Shown here: in pieces, positions 1 through 6,900 of the stretch
Numbering within the stretch: the stretch's first letter is position 1
Layout of the letters: every line of letters starts with the position of its first letter
Source: JBLHKS01 sp047620505
GTDB taxonomy: Bacteria > Verrucomicrobiota > Verrucomicrobiia > Verrucomicrobiales > DEV007
Length of the DNA: 9,420 bases
Direction of reading: 5' to 3'
Assembly: GCA_047620505.1 (NCBI GenBank)
Contig: JBLHKS010000253.1
Coordinates: forward strand, 1 to 9,420
Made by a program: the position numbers and the translations under genes
The notes under the pieces: model-generated
What the model was told of the DNA's origin: nothing
The model's database searches: none
Seen by the model: the letters and a program-made list of their open reading frames with translations, nothing else

Positions 1-268
1 GCACCGATTCAAACTCCGGATTGTGACCTGTCCGACTGCCGAGGCCGGTAAATAGAAAAACCGCCTCAACCTCCAAGTGTTCCGCCATTTTTAACGCTTC
101 TTCAGGCGAACTGCGTCCGATACCGCTCAGCTCCCATTGAAAAACTGGAAGTTTAAGACTTCGTGAGGCGCGTTCGACAAGTTCGGCAGCGTTCGTTGCG
201 TCTTCGATCTCCATCACAATAAGCGGATGGTGGGATCGAATAAGCGTTTTGAGATCGTGGAGGCTCAT
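1..268 (-). CDS. N-terminal part of a Ycf46-like AAA+ ATPase (runs off left edge)
   Basis: An open frame starts at the ATG at 268-266 and stays open for 89 codons to the window edge. It begins MSLHDLKTLIRSHHPLIVME and later has LPVFQWELSGIG and LEVEAVFLFTGLG. This resembles the N-terminal domain of Ycf46-like AAA+ ATPases, where a segment of the type 'LxxLIRSRxPLIxVET...LPxFxWS' precedes a stretch that introduces the ATPase domain. The Walker A/B region would lie outside the window, so the ATPase assignment is inferred from the N-terminus alone. No strong Shine-Dalgarno is present; a GGAG lies about 14 nt upstream. The family is cytosolic and its role in bacteria is poorly defined. It is transcribed in the same direction as the porin upstream but is separated from it by a strong terminator, so it is probably its own unit. 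Confidence 0.6.
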   Translation of the reverse strand, partial: MSLHDLKTLIRSHHPLIVMEIEDATNAAELVERASRSLKLPVFQWELSGIGRSSPEEALKMAEHLEVEAVFLFTGLGSRTGHNPEFESV

Positions 269-323
269 GTTGGGGTTTTGGGCTCCGCAAAATTACCATA
301 ATTACCGTATCAAGTCCACGTTT

Positions 324-346
324 GATTTACGTTTATTAAGTAAATC
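324..346. promoter_or_regulatory. Inverted repeat upstream of the AAA+ ATPase gene
   Basis: GATTTAC (324-330) and GTAAATC (340-346) form a perfect 7-bp inverted repeat with a 9-bp AT-rich spacer. It lies 56-78 bp upstream of the ATG at 268 and just beyond the porin terminator, where a promoter for the minus-strand ATPase gene should sit. A TTGACG on the minus strand (355-350) could be a -35 element. An operator or promoter role is inference; a chance repeat is possible in this AT-rich stretch. Confidence 0.25.
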
Positions 347-359
347 GGTCGTCAATCGC

Positions 360-395
360 AAAAAAAAAGCGAGAGCCGCATTTGCGACTCCCGCT
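360..395 (-). terminator. Rho-independent terminator of the porin gene
   Basis: On the minus strand a 12-bp stem (395-384 paired with 379-368, including two G-T wobbles) closes a 4-nt AAAT loop. It is followed at once by nine T residues (368-360). It starts about 33 nt after the porin stop codon. This is a textbook intrinsic terminator. It should isolate porin transcription from the downstream ATPase gene. Confidence 0.88.
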
Positions 396-428
396 CGTAG
401 TATCAAAAAGTGATCAAATGCAAATCGC

Positions 429-1553
429 TTACCAGCTGATCCGAATCCCGCTGGTGACGCCCCAACCGTCATACTCGCCACCGTCGTTCGCGTTGTCGCT
501 TGCGGTGGTGTATTCGACGCCGTTCTGCCACTTGAGCTTGTGTCCGCACATGTAGTAGTTCACGCCGAAGAAGAACTCGTGCACTTCGTCCGCCCGGCCC
601 CTGACGGCCCTGCTTTCGTAACGATCAAGACGCACGCCGTTGTCGCCATCGCTATTAACATAGTTGTAGCTCGCGACCAGCTGCCACTGCTCGCTAATGT
701 TGTAGAACGGCATAATCGCTACCGCGAAAAGATCTGGCTGACCCTGATAACCCTCAGCAGCTGCTACGTCCGTCCAGACGCCGAAATTGCCATTCTCGAA
801 CTTGCCGTTGAGCGAGACCACCTGGCCGAGGTCACGCGTATTGACGTTGCCCTCGTCCTCGCTGTTGTAGACGTAATCCACAGCAATCAGTGCCTTGTCG
901 AGACCAAACGAATCCGCAAAGTCGTAACCGATCGTCAGTAGACCGAAATTACCGGCGTCGAAATCGCCAAATTCCGCGGTCGTGGCCGAAGAAAAGAGAC
1001 CGACGTTGTAAACCCAGTTTTCGACCTTGCCACTTGCGGTGACACCCGAGTGGTATTCCACCGGGAACCAGAGGTTCGTCGAAAGCAGACTGCGCTCCAA
1101 ACGCATCAACTTCTTGGAAGACGTCTTACCGCCCATGGTGAAGGCAGCGGACTGCTTTCCGATTTTCAACTTGAACGCATCGCTTCGCGACCAGGCAATA
1201 TTGGCGTCGGTGAGCCCCCGGTAGAGAGGATCGGGATCGTTGAGATTCAAGTCGGCTTCCGAGTGAAGCGTGAAGTTGTCGAGAAACTTCATTTTGAAGC
1301 CGCTCCGGAAACGCCGCCACTGGAGTTCCTCGTAGTCGTCGCCCTGATCCGGGTAGAAAAACGCGGCGTCCGCCTGCAAGCGGCCAGTGTAGGCGATGCT
1401 CTGGATTGGGCCGTCGCTGGTGTAAAACTCAACCATGTCGAAGATGTCGCAGAACGAGCTGGGATCTTCGATTGTCACGGCTTTGTCGTCTCCGGCCTGA
1501 ACCGTGCCGACAGCCAACGCTACGGCGCTGACCATTCCGAGTAGGGCCTTCAT
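429..1553 (-). CDS. Outer-membrane porin, OprP/OprO-like
   Basis: A 374-aa outer-membrane beta-barrel protein, probably a diffusion channel. Residues 1-20 (MKALLGMVSAVALAVGTVQA) form a Sec signal peptide with a likely cleavage after VQA. The mature part has the alternating polar/aromatic pattern of a barrel. It includes WRRFRSGFKMKFLDNFTLH and LKIGKQSAAFTMGG, the strand and 'GK' pattern typical of phosphate-selective porin O/P family members. It ends in ...GIRISW, a C-terminal aromatic residue as expected for BAM-dependent insertion. The frame stays open back to 1760, but the upstream residues are non-porin-like and would bury the signal peptide. An ATG at 1574 (adding MRPNKYT) is the main alternative start; neither has a clear Shine-Dalgarno. 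Substrate specificity cannot be read from the sequence. The gene is followed by a strong terminator and is divergent from the efflux adaptor gene, so it is likely monocistronic. Confidence 0.85.
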   Translation of the reverse strand: MKALLGMVSAVALAVGTVQAGDDKAVTIEDPSSFCDIFDMVEFYTSDGPIQSIAYTGRLQADAAFFYPDQGDDYEELQWRRFRSGFKMKFLDNFTLHSEADLNLNDPDPLYRGLTDANIAWSRSDAFKLKIGKQSAAFTMGGKTSSKKLMRLERSLLSTNLWFPVEYHSGVTASGKVENWVYNVGLFSSATTAEFGDFDAGNFGLLTIGYDFADSFGLDKALIAVDYVYNSEDEGNVNTRDLGQVVSLNGKFENGNFGVWTDVAAAEGYQGQPDLFAVAIMPFYNISEQWQLVASYNYVNSDGDNGVRLDRYESRAVRGRADEVHEFFFGVNYYMCGHKLKWQNGVEYTTASDNANDGGEYDGWGVTSGIRISW

Positions 1554-1715
1554 TGTGTATTTATTAGGTCTCATTGTTAGAGTGTGTTTGTGCTTGTGTT
1601 GATTGACGCGCTCAGGTTTAGCAGCCGACTCGATTCCCTCCAGAGAAGCCTTGTAACGATCTCGCCACAATCGCAGTGGGCTTACCTCTGAAGACAAACG
1701 GCCGCTTCCAGACAT

Positions 1716-1745
1716 AAAAAAGGCGGGACGAAAATAAAGGCCCGC
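1716..1745 (-). terminator. Terminator-like hairpin in the porin 5' leader (attenuator candidate)
   Basis: On the minus strand GCGGG (1745-1741) pairs with CCCGC (1727-1723) around a 13-nt loop. A C and then six T residues (1721-1716) follow. The stem is only 5 bp but is all G/C. It points in the porin's direction and sits about 165 nt upstream of the porin start, with no recognisable gene ending in it. It could be an attenuator in a long leader, the end of a small RNA, or a chance structure. Confidence 0.4.
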
Positions 1746-1754
1746 GCAGAATTC

Positions 1755-1775
1755 CAACACCCGCGAGAGGTGTTG
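1755..1775. repeat. 7-bp inverted repeat in the divergent intergenic region
   Basis: CAACACC (1755-1761) and GGTGTTG (1769-1775) are perfect inverted arms with a 7-nt spacer, flanked on both sides by GAATTC. The repeat lies immediately upstream (in the porin's direction) of the terminator-like hairpin at 1716-1745. The two could form alternative leader structures or a regulator-binding site. Function is inferred from position only. Confidence 0.3.
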
Positions 1776-1807
1776 TTGCTGAATTCAAACGACGACCGCC
1801 GTTTGGA

Positions 1808-1826
1808 AAACCATGATTCATGGTTT
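1808..1826. promoter_or_regulatory. 8-bp palindromic arms, possible operator between porin and adaptor genes
   Basis: AAACCATG (1808-1815) and CATGGTTT (1819-1826) are a perfect inverted repeat around ATT. GG and CC extend it further with one bulged A. It lies between the two divergent genes, 166 nt or more upstream of the adaptor start. Such a site could be an operator or an RNA hairpin. No recognised regulator motif is assigned. Confidence 0.3.
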
Positions 1827-1943
1827 CCATCGGTGCGGAATTGTTCGGAACTGACTCATTTGAGAGCGCAAGCCGTGAAGGTGAAACGCTGGAGCCAAAA
1901 ATCAACCCCAAATCCAGCAGCTGCTGGCGTCGACAATTCCGTT

Positions 1944-1949
1944 TACAAT
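1944..1949 (+). promoter_or_regulatory. Candidate -10 element for the adaptor gene
   Basis: TACAAT matches five of six positions of the sigma-70 -10 consensus. It lies 42 nt upstream of the ATG at 1992, which would give a leader of about 35 nt. The matching -35 position is poor and overlaps the palindrome at 1915-1926. This is a weak, position-based call. Confidence 0.2.
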
Positions 1950-1991
1950 TCTTTCCCCAGCAGCGTTCATCGCGACCGACATCCAACGCCC

Positions 1992-3167
1992 ATGAAATCC
2001 AACCGGTTACGCCCGTTCATCGCCGGCATCCTCGTCTCGTTCGTCCCTTTGTTTTCCGCCTCATTCGCTCAGGAAGCCGTTTCCGTGCGGGTCGCGAAGC
2101 CAACGAAAACAACGCTGAAGCGATCCACGACCCAACCCGCGACGCTGCATCCGTTTCAGGAAGCGGACCTCGGCTCGCGCGTTACCGGATACGTAAAATC
2201 CGTCGCGGTCGACATCGGCCACAACGTTGAAGCCAACGCCCCGCTCGCTGAAATCGACGCGCCGGAAATGGCCGTCCAACACGAGCGAAAGCTGGCGGAG
2301 GTGAATTTTCTGACGTTCACGCAGGCGCAGCTGCAAGCCGGAACGGCGGTGGCCGAAGCGCAGGCGAAGGCCGACAAACTGGAGTTCGATCGCTTCGATA
2401 AACTCGCCGAATCCGGCTCGGTCACGCAAAAGGCGCGCGACGAATCGCAACGCCGAATGGAGGCTTCGAAAGCCGGGTTAGCCGTCGTTGAGGCCGAGGT
2501 CAAAGCGGCAGGCGCGTCGGTTGTCGTCGCTCAGATGGAAACCAAGGAGCTTAAGGCGATGATGGATTTCGCGACCCTGCGCGCACCGTTTAAAGGCGTC
2601 GTCACGATGCGCGATGTCGACCCTGGCGATCTCGTCAAGTCCGCCGGAGCAGCCGACGGCCACGGTCCGCTCTTTAAAGTGGCCGATCTCAGCACGCTGC
2701 GAGTCCGGGTCGCTGTTCCCGAGCGCGATGCCGTCTGGGTTGACGTCGGAGATCCCGCGGAGTTCCGCTGTCGCTCGTTAGCTGGCGTTTTCGAAGGAAA
2801 AGTCGCGCGCTCATCGCGATCGATCGATGTCCAGACCGGCTCGATGCTGGTGGAGATCGATTTGGACAACTCCAAGGGCACGCTCATTCCTGGAATGTTC
2901 GGCGAGGCGACGATTCACTTGGAAGAGCACGAAAACGCGCTCGTTCTTCCAGCCGGTTCGGTGCGATTCGACGAGAGCGGAACCACAGCGACGGTCTACG
3001 TGATCTCCGAAGGCAAAGCCAAAGTTATCGAGGTGAAAACCGGTCTCGACGATGGAAATTGGATCGAAATCATCAGCGGATTGACCGGCGAAGAAGAAGT
3101 CGCCGCTGGCTTGCTCGGCCGCCTTGCCGACGGAGCGCCAGTCAAGGTGATTGCCGATTCGAATTGA
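1992..3167 (+). CDS. RND-type efflux periplasmic adaptor (HlyD/AcrA family membrane fusion protein)
   Basis: A 391-aa adaptor expected to bridge an inner-membrane pump and an outer-membrane channel in the periplasm. Residues 1-26 form a Sec signal peptide (FIAGILVSFVPLFSASFA); no lipobox Cys is present. The first lipoyl/barrel half-motif is at about 55-90 (LGSRVTGYVKSVAVDIGHNV). An Ala/Glu-rich alpha-helical hairpin spans about 92-190. The second lipoyl half is at about 192-215 (ATLRAPFKGVVTMRDVDPGD), followed by beta-barrel and membrane-proximal domains, with IPGMFGEATI at about 299-308 and VLPAGSV at 318-324. The ATG at 1992 is chosen because it begins the signal peptide; the frame is open to 1770 but the upstream residues look non-coding. 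No Shine-Dalgarno is evident. No pump or outer-membrane factor gene follows; the next gene, 120 bp on, encodes an unrelated small secreted protein. The adaptor is therefore an orphan within this window. The transported substrate cannot be inferred. Confidence 0.85.
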   Translation: MKSNRLRPFIAGILVSFVPLFSASFAQEAVSVRVAKPTKTTLKRSTTQPATLHPFQEADLGSRVTGYVKSVAVDIGHNVEANAPLAEIDAPEMAVQHERKLAEVNFLTFTQAQLQAGTAVAEAQAKADKLEFDRFDKLAESGSVTQKARDESQRRMEASKAGLAVVEAEVKAAGASVVVAQMETKELKAMMDFATLRAPFKGVVTMRDVDPGDLVKSAGAADGHGPLFKVADLSTLRVRVAVPERDAVWVDVGDPAEFRCRSLAGVFEGKVARSSRSIDVQTGSMLVEIDLDNSKGTLIPGMFGEATIHLEEHENALVLPAGSVRFDESGTTATVYVISEGKAKVIEVKTGLDDGNWIEIISGLTGEEEVAAGLLGRLADGAPVKVIADSN

Positions 3168-3287
3168 GCCCTGAGAGCGAGCCAACTCAGCAGCTGCTGG
3201 CTTTGACGGCACAGGAAAATCGGAAGGCGGCAGGCTTGACGCTCCTCTTTAAAAAAGGCAGGCTGTCGCGAACTGAAAGCCATCACC

Positions 3288-3875
3288 ATGGGAAAAATCT
3301 TCATTCCAATCCTCGCGGCCTTTTTCATAGCGCCGATGTGCTTCGCCGAGATGCACAAATTCACGAGTTCCGATGGGTCAAAAACCCTCGTAGCTGAAGT
3401 CATCGCCTTCGACTCCACTAAACAGGTTGCGACCCTGCTTCTCGATAACGGGCGAACCATCAATTCTCCCGTCACGGCCTTTAAGAAAGAGGATCAGGAA
3501 TACATCCAGAAAACCGGATCGGCGAAGGAGGCTGGGAAAAAGCTCGCGGTCCGGTTCGTCGACGAAGAAGAGACGCTCAACGAACTGAAAAACCCGCTCA
3601 ACGGCTACCAGACGCTCTACGTCAAAAGCGGATACGCGTTGGAACTCCGAAACAACGGAGCAGCAGAAATGAAGGGGCTCGAAGCCGACTACCAGATTTT
3701 CTACAAGACTTATCTCAATCCTTTCTCAAGCCGGGAACGCACAGACAAAGTCATCGCCGGCAAACTCGACATTCCCCAATTGGCAGCTCAGAAGGAGTCG
3801 AGCGTTAGCACGGACGGAATCAAGATGACCCGAATAAGGCAGCTGCCGAAAAGTCAATGCATCGGCGGGACGTGA
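3288..3875 (+). CDS. Secreted SHD1-like domain protein, ending at an in-frame TGA
   Basis: A 195-aa exported protein of unknown function. Residues 1-20 (MGKIFIPILAAFFIAPMCFA) are a Sec signal peptide. Residues about 22-78 have the pattern of the SHD1-like domain common in planctomycetes and verrucomicrobia: F-T-S-S-D-G near 25-30, AEVIAFD at 36-42, LLDNGRTINSPVTAF at 51-65 and KKEDQEYIQ at 66-74. The C-terminal part (about 85-195) is a second globular region that I do not recognise. The frame does not look finished at TGA 3873-3875: it stays open in the same phase for 52 further codons (3876-4031) and then reaches a second TGA (see separate entry). The gene may thus carry a premature stop. 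It lies 120 bp downstream of the efflux adaptor on the same strand and could be co-transcribed, but no functional link is evident. No clear Shine-Dalgarno. Confidence 0.7.
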   Translation: MGKIFIPILAAFFIAPMCFAEMHKFTSSDGSKTLVAEVIAFDSTKQVATLLLDNGRTINSPVTAFKKEDQEYIQKTGSAKEAGKKLAVRFVDEEETLNELKNPLNGYQTLYVKSGYALELRNNGAAEMKGLEADYQIFYKTYLNPFSSRERTDKVIAGKLDIPQLAAQKESSVSTDGIKMTRIRQLPKSQCIGGT

Positions 3876-4034
3876 GTGCGTCCGGCCACTTCGTTCCGCG
3901 GTTCGCGGACAGATCAAATTGATGGAATTATTGTGAGAGTTAAAATGGACGGGCTTGCAGTCAAGGAGTTCAAGTTCCCAGCGCACCTCACCAAAGAATG
4001 GGACGAGGCAGCCAGCGACACAGAAGGCAACTGA
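3876..4034 (+). other. In-frame coding continuation of the SHD1-like gene after the TGA
   Basis: Directly after TGA 3873-3875 the same phase encodes 52 residues to TGA 4032-4034. They include DQIDGIIVRVKMDGLAVKEF followed by KFPAHLTKEWDEAASD. The segment has a normal amino-acid mix and a 'GIxVRVxxDGxxVxEF' pattern resembling the C-terminal strand pair that I expect in this class of secreted protein. This suggests an original protein of about 248 residues interrupted by a stop. Alternatives are UGA readthrough, a sequencing error, or a chance open frame. No start codon with a convincing ribosome site is present in the segment. Confidence 0.5.
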
Positions 4035-4063
4035 GGCGTCCCAATAATCAAAATTTTTGAATG

Positions 4064-4090
4064 AATCGGCGGTCAAATTGACCGCCGATT
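4064..4090. terminator. Perfect inverted repeat between convergent genes, probable terminator
   Basis: Arms of 13 bp (4064-4076 and 4078-4090) with the core AATCGGCGGTC are exact reverse complements around a single base. The hairpin sits 21 bp downstream of the DUF1501 stop codon (minus strand) and 29 bp after the second SHD1 stop (plus strand), just where convergent transcripts should end. Only weak T-rich sequence follows on either strand (an ATTTTTGA tract lies on the 4050s side), so it may work with other factors. Confidence 0.6.
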
Positions 4091-4111
4091 TGCGTTGGTG
4101 GTCGGTGGCTG

Positions 4112-5431
4112 TTAAACCAGCTCCTCAATCACCTTGCCCTCCGGCAACGCGATCATCGGCCGACCATTCGGAGTTTCGAGCTTAGCTCGCGGATCCATCC
4201 CAAGAGCGTGGTAAACCGTGGCGGCGAGATCCGGGACTGACACCGGGCGTTCGGTGACGTCCGCGCCGTGTTTGTCGGTCGCGCCGAGCACGACGCCGGT
4301 CTTCACGCCACCACCCCCGATGGTCAGGCTGAAGGCGCGATTCCAGTGATCCCGGCCGGGACCTCGGGCATCGCTGTTGAGCTTCGGAGTGCGGCCGAAT
4401 TCGCCCGCGGTGATGACCAGAGTATTGTCCAGCATCCCGCGATCATCCAGATCGTTCAAGAGCGCGGCGTAGCCCTGGTCGTAGGGCGGAACTTCCGTTC
4501 GGAGACGCGGGAAAACTTCGGGGTGATGATCCCAGCCGTAACGAACATAGCCTTTCACGGTCACAAACCGGACGCCGGATTCGACAAGCCGCCGCGCGAG
4601 CAGCAGGCCTTGGCCGATACGATTACGGCCGTAGCCATCGCGAACTTTCTCAGGTTCTTTGGACAAATCGAATGCATCCTTGGCCTTTGACGAGGTGATG
4701 AGGCCGAAGGCGCGTTCCTGAAACTCATCGTGAGTTCGCTCGAACTCCTGCCGATCCTCAGTCGCGGATTGAAACCCGTCGAGCGCACCGACGAGCCCGC
4801 GCCGATCGTCGAGCCGATGCGGATCCACGTTCGGCGAAAATTCGTCAACAGCGAAACTCGCGGCGTTCGGATCGCGGTCAATCAGCACCGGATCGTAGGC
4901 TCGCCCCAGAAAGCCGCCCATGCCCGGAGCGCCGTACTGCGCGCTGCTGAGGCTGCCGAGTTGAACGAAGCTCGGAACCTGGCGAGCGCGTTGTTCCTGC
5001 TGATGACTCAGCATCGCGCCGTAGCCTGGCGGGTTGATCCCGTTAGCCAGTTTGCCGCCGCTCATCAGGTGAAAATCGCCCTGGCCATGGGTTGGCGAGT
5101 AGGAATGCATCGAGCGGATCACGGAAAACTTGTCGGCGCACTTGGCCATGTTCGGCATCAGCTCAGAAAGCTGGAGCCCCGCCGTGTTGGTCGAGATCGG
5201 GCGAAAAATCCCGCGAATGTCCGAAGGCGCCTCGGGCTTCATGTCGAACATGTCGATGTGGCTCGGACCGCCGAGGAGCCAGAGCAAAATGCAGTTCACT
5301 TCTTTTCCGCCCGCCCCAGCAGCTGCTTGCGCGCGGAGCATTTCCGGCAGGCTAAGCCCAAGCGCGGTCAGGCCGCCAACGCGCAGGGCTTCACGGCGGG
5401 AAACTCGGTTCCAGTTGGATTTCGGATTCAT
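4112..5431 (-). CDS. DUF1501 family exported protein
   Basis: A 439-aa protein of the DUF1501 family (sulfatase-like/alkaline-phosphatase-like fold), abundant in Planctomycetes and Verrucomicrobia. The N-terminus has a twin-arginine signal: SRREALRVGG at residues 11-20, then a hydrophobic stretch to about 36 ending ...LRAQAAA. Family motifs are visible: LLWLLGGPSHIDMFDMKP at 49-66, WDHH at 300-303, GEFGRTPKLN at 343-352 and GRDHW at 359-363. Length is normal and no key segment is missing. The biochemical activity of the family is undefined. It is usually found beside cytochrome-containing PSD1-type (DUF1549/DUF1553) proteins; here it sits with a ceramidase-like protein instead. The ATG overlaps the upstream stop codon as ATGA, indicating translational coupling. 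It is the last gene of the leftward cluster and is followed by the hairpin at 4064-4090. Confidence 0.9.
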   Translation of the reverse strand: MNPKSNWNRVSRREALRVGGLTALGLSLPEMLRAQAAAGAGGKEVNCILLWLLGGPSHIDMFDMKPEAPSDIRGIFRPISTNTAGLQLSELMPNMAKCADKFSVIRSMHSYSPTHGQGDFHLMSGGKLANGINPPGYGAMLSHQQEQRARQVPSFVQLGSLSSAQYGAPGMGGFLGRAYDPVLIDRDPNAASFAVDEFSPNVDPHRLDDRRGLVGALDGFQSATEDRQEFERTHDEFQERAFGLITSSKAKDAFDLSKEPEKVRDGYGRNRIGQGLLLARRLVESGVRFVTVKGYVRYGWDHHPEVFPRLRTEVPPYDQGYAALLNDLDDRGMLDNTLVITAGEFGRTPKLNSDARGPGRDHWNRAFSLTIGGGGVKTGVVLGATDKHGADVTERPVSVPDLAATVYHALGMDPRAKLETPNGRPMIALPEGKVIEELV

Positions 5432-6807
5432 TGAGATTTGGTCTTCAGGCCGTCGTTCAGTTCGTGCACTTTGCTGATGATTCGTTCTTCGACAGTTGCG
5501 GTGAATGGCCCGTGCTGAGGAATCGTGGACATGTAGCGCATCGCGCTCGCAGCTTCGTAGCCGCCTTCTTCGAGCACGCGACGACTGGGAATGTAGGCGA
5601 AGACATCATTCGAGTAACCCGCGACCCAAACCGGTGCCGCGCCTTCCAACTCCCGCTTCAGACGAACGGCGTAGTCGACCACAGTCTCGCCTGGTAACGC
5701 GACGAAAGTCAGGGTGTCGCCGATCTGAATGACTTGAATCGGGCAGTCGTAGGTTTCGAGCAGCTTGCCCTCGGTCTCGATCCGATGCAGCAGACGCTCG
5801 CCCCAGACGCGATCAAACTTGTTCTCCGATTTGGCTAACGCCTCCAGCTCCTCTCGACTTGGCGGCGGGACGTAGTCGAGCGTCGCCATGTCGTAAGCCG
5901 CGCGGAGCGGACCCGTCAGCGGATTGGGCTCCGTTCCGAGCGCCGCCTCGACCGCGTTGGCCAGAGTCCGGCCGTGTTGCTGGGCGAGTTCAAGCGATCG
6001 ACGCGGATACGGATTTTGATCGCCGCCGCAGCCCATCATAAACATGGCGACCGTGTCAGGGTGCGCTTCTTCCAGATATTCCTGGGCGAAACCGGCGTAG
6101 TCGCCGCAGAACTCGTAGAAGCTGAGCGTCGTGTTGTGGCAGGCATAACCAAAAAGCACGGCACGAATTTCGCCGTCCGGGCGCTCGACTCGCAACACCG
6201 GGACGTCGTGATCGACAGGCCCTTCCGGATTGGGATAGTTTTTGAAGCCCGCCGGATTCGGCGTTCGACGATTCATCGCAAAAGCGGCTTTGGCGTGTTG
6301 ATAGGACAAGTTAGCCGGCCCGAGATCGCCAATCGCCGCCCCGACCAGATCCAGCAGCTGCTGTTGGAGACGATCGATGTAAGCCGTGGCCTGTTTCGCG
6401 CGGTCGGGGTCCAATCCGATGAGCGATGCCTCAGTTGTTTTGAGTTCCGGCCCGCAATGCGTATGCGAGCAATTCATGAGTAGGCCTTCCGGCGGCAGAT
6501 CGTATTTTTCGCCAGCAGCCTTCTCCAGCCAGTCACGAGTCGGCCGCGGAATGCTGATAAGATCGGTCGTGATCATCACCAATCGGGTTCCGTCGGCATC
6601 CTCAATCGCAAGCGCCTTCGCGTAGAGATCGTGGGCTTTGCCTTCGGACGGCCTGAGCCGCGCCGCGTAGCCGGCCATCCACATCGGCTCCTGCGGCGTG
6701 ATCGCGACAGACGCGGCACCGGCCTTGAACTTGGTTGGCTCGTCCGCACCCAAAAGCAGGGCCGGTAGAAGAAAAACGATGAGAACGGACGCTGTGAACT
6801 TACGCAT
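5428..6807 (-). CDS. Neutral/alkaline non-lysosomal ceramidase N-terminal-domain protein
   Basis: A 459-aa exported protein related to the N-terminal catalytic domain of neutral ceramidases. Residues 1-20 (MRKFTASVLIVFLLPALLLG) are a Sec signal. Family features follow: FKAGAASVAITP at 27-38, MAGYAAR at 44-50, NCSHTHCGP at 112-120 (the Zn/His motif region), YACHNTTLSF at 221-230, GDYAGF at 235-240 and GCGGDQNPYPR at 259-269. In characterised ceramidases the last region is GDxSPN with the nucleophilic Ser; here Asn takes its place. The C-terminal Ig-like domain of full-length enzymes (about 650-700 aa) is absent. Activity on ceramide is thus doubtful; another amide or ester hydrolase role, or no catalysis, is possible. 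The ATG at 6807 is chosen for the signal peptide and an AGGA (6815-6812) 4 nt upstream, one of the few good ribosome sites here. The gene overlaps DUF1501 by 4 nt. Confidence 0.85.
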   Translation of the reverse strand: MRKFTASVLIVFLLPALLLGADEPTKFKAGAASVAITPQEPMWMAGYAARLRPSEGKAHDLYAKALAIEDADGTRLVMITTDLISIPRPTRDWLEKAAGEKYDLPPEGLLMNCSHTHCGPELKTTEASLIGLDPDRAKQATAYIDRLQQQLLDLVGAAIGDLGPANLSYQHAKAAFAMNRRTPNPAGFKNYPNPEGPVDHDVPVLRVERPDGEIRAVLFGYACHNTTLSFYEFCGDYAGFAQEYLEEAHPDTVAMFMMGCGGDQNPYPRRSLELAQQHGRTLANAVEAALGTEPNPLTGPLRAAYDMATLDYVPPPSREELEALAKSENKFDRVWGERLLHRIETEGKLLETYDCPIQVIQIGDTLTFVALPGETVVDYAVRLKRELEGAAPVWVAGYSNDVFAYIPSRRVLEEGGYEAASAMRYMSTIPQHGPFTATVEERIISKVHELNDGLKTKSQ

Positions 6808-6900
6808 GGTGTCCTTGAAACCACGCGCGATGGCCCGTCGCTCTCTCAGCAACGAACTGACATCGCAGCCCAACTTCTGTAGACTTCATCGCCCGCATTC

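Noticed and set aside
1554..1760. Extension of the porin frame upstream to 1760
   Set aside because: The frame is open, but the added residues precede a clear signal peptide and look like translated leader, with hairpins in the DNA.
1770..1991. Extension of the adaptor frame upstream to 1770
   Set aside because: The added 74 residues would bury the signal peptide beginning at 1992 and overlap intergenic hairpins.
3873..3910. Selenocysteine insertion at TGA 3873-3875
   Set aside because: The hairpin after the TGA is only 5 bp with a 3-nt loop, and nothing known for this protein type suggests a selenoprotein; a nonsense change is simpler.
4730..5434. Long 234-codon frame on the plus strand opposite DUF1501
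   Set aside because: It lies wholly antisense to a well-supported DUF1501 gene, and its Arg/Ala-rich translation shows no recognisable domain.
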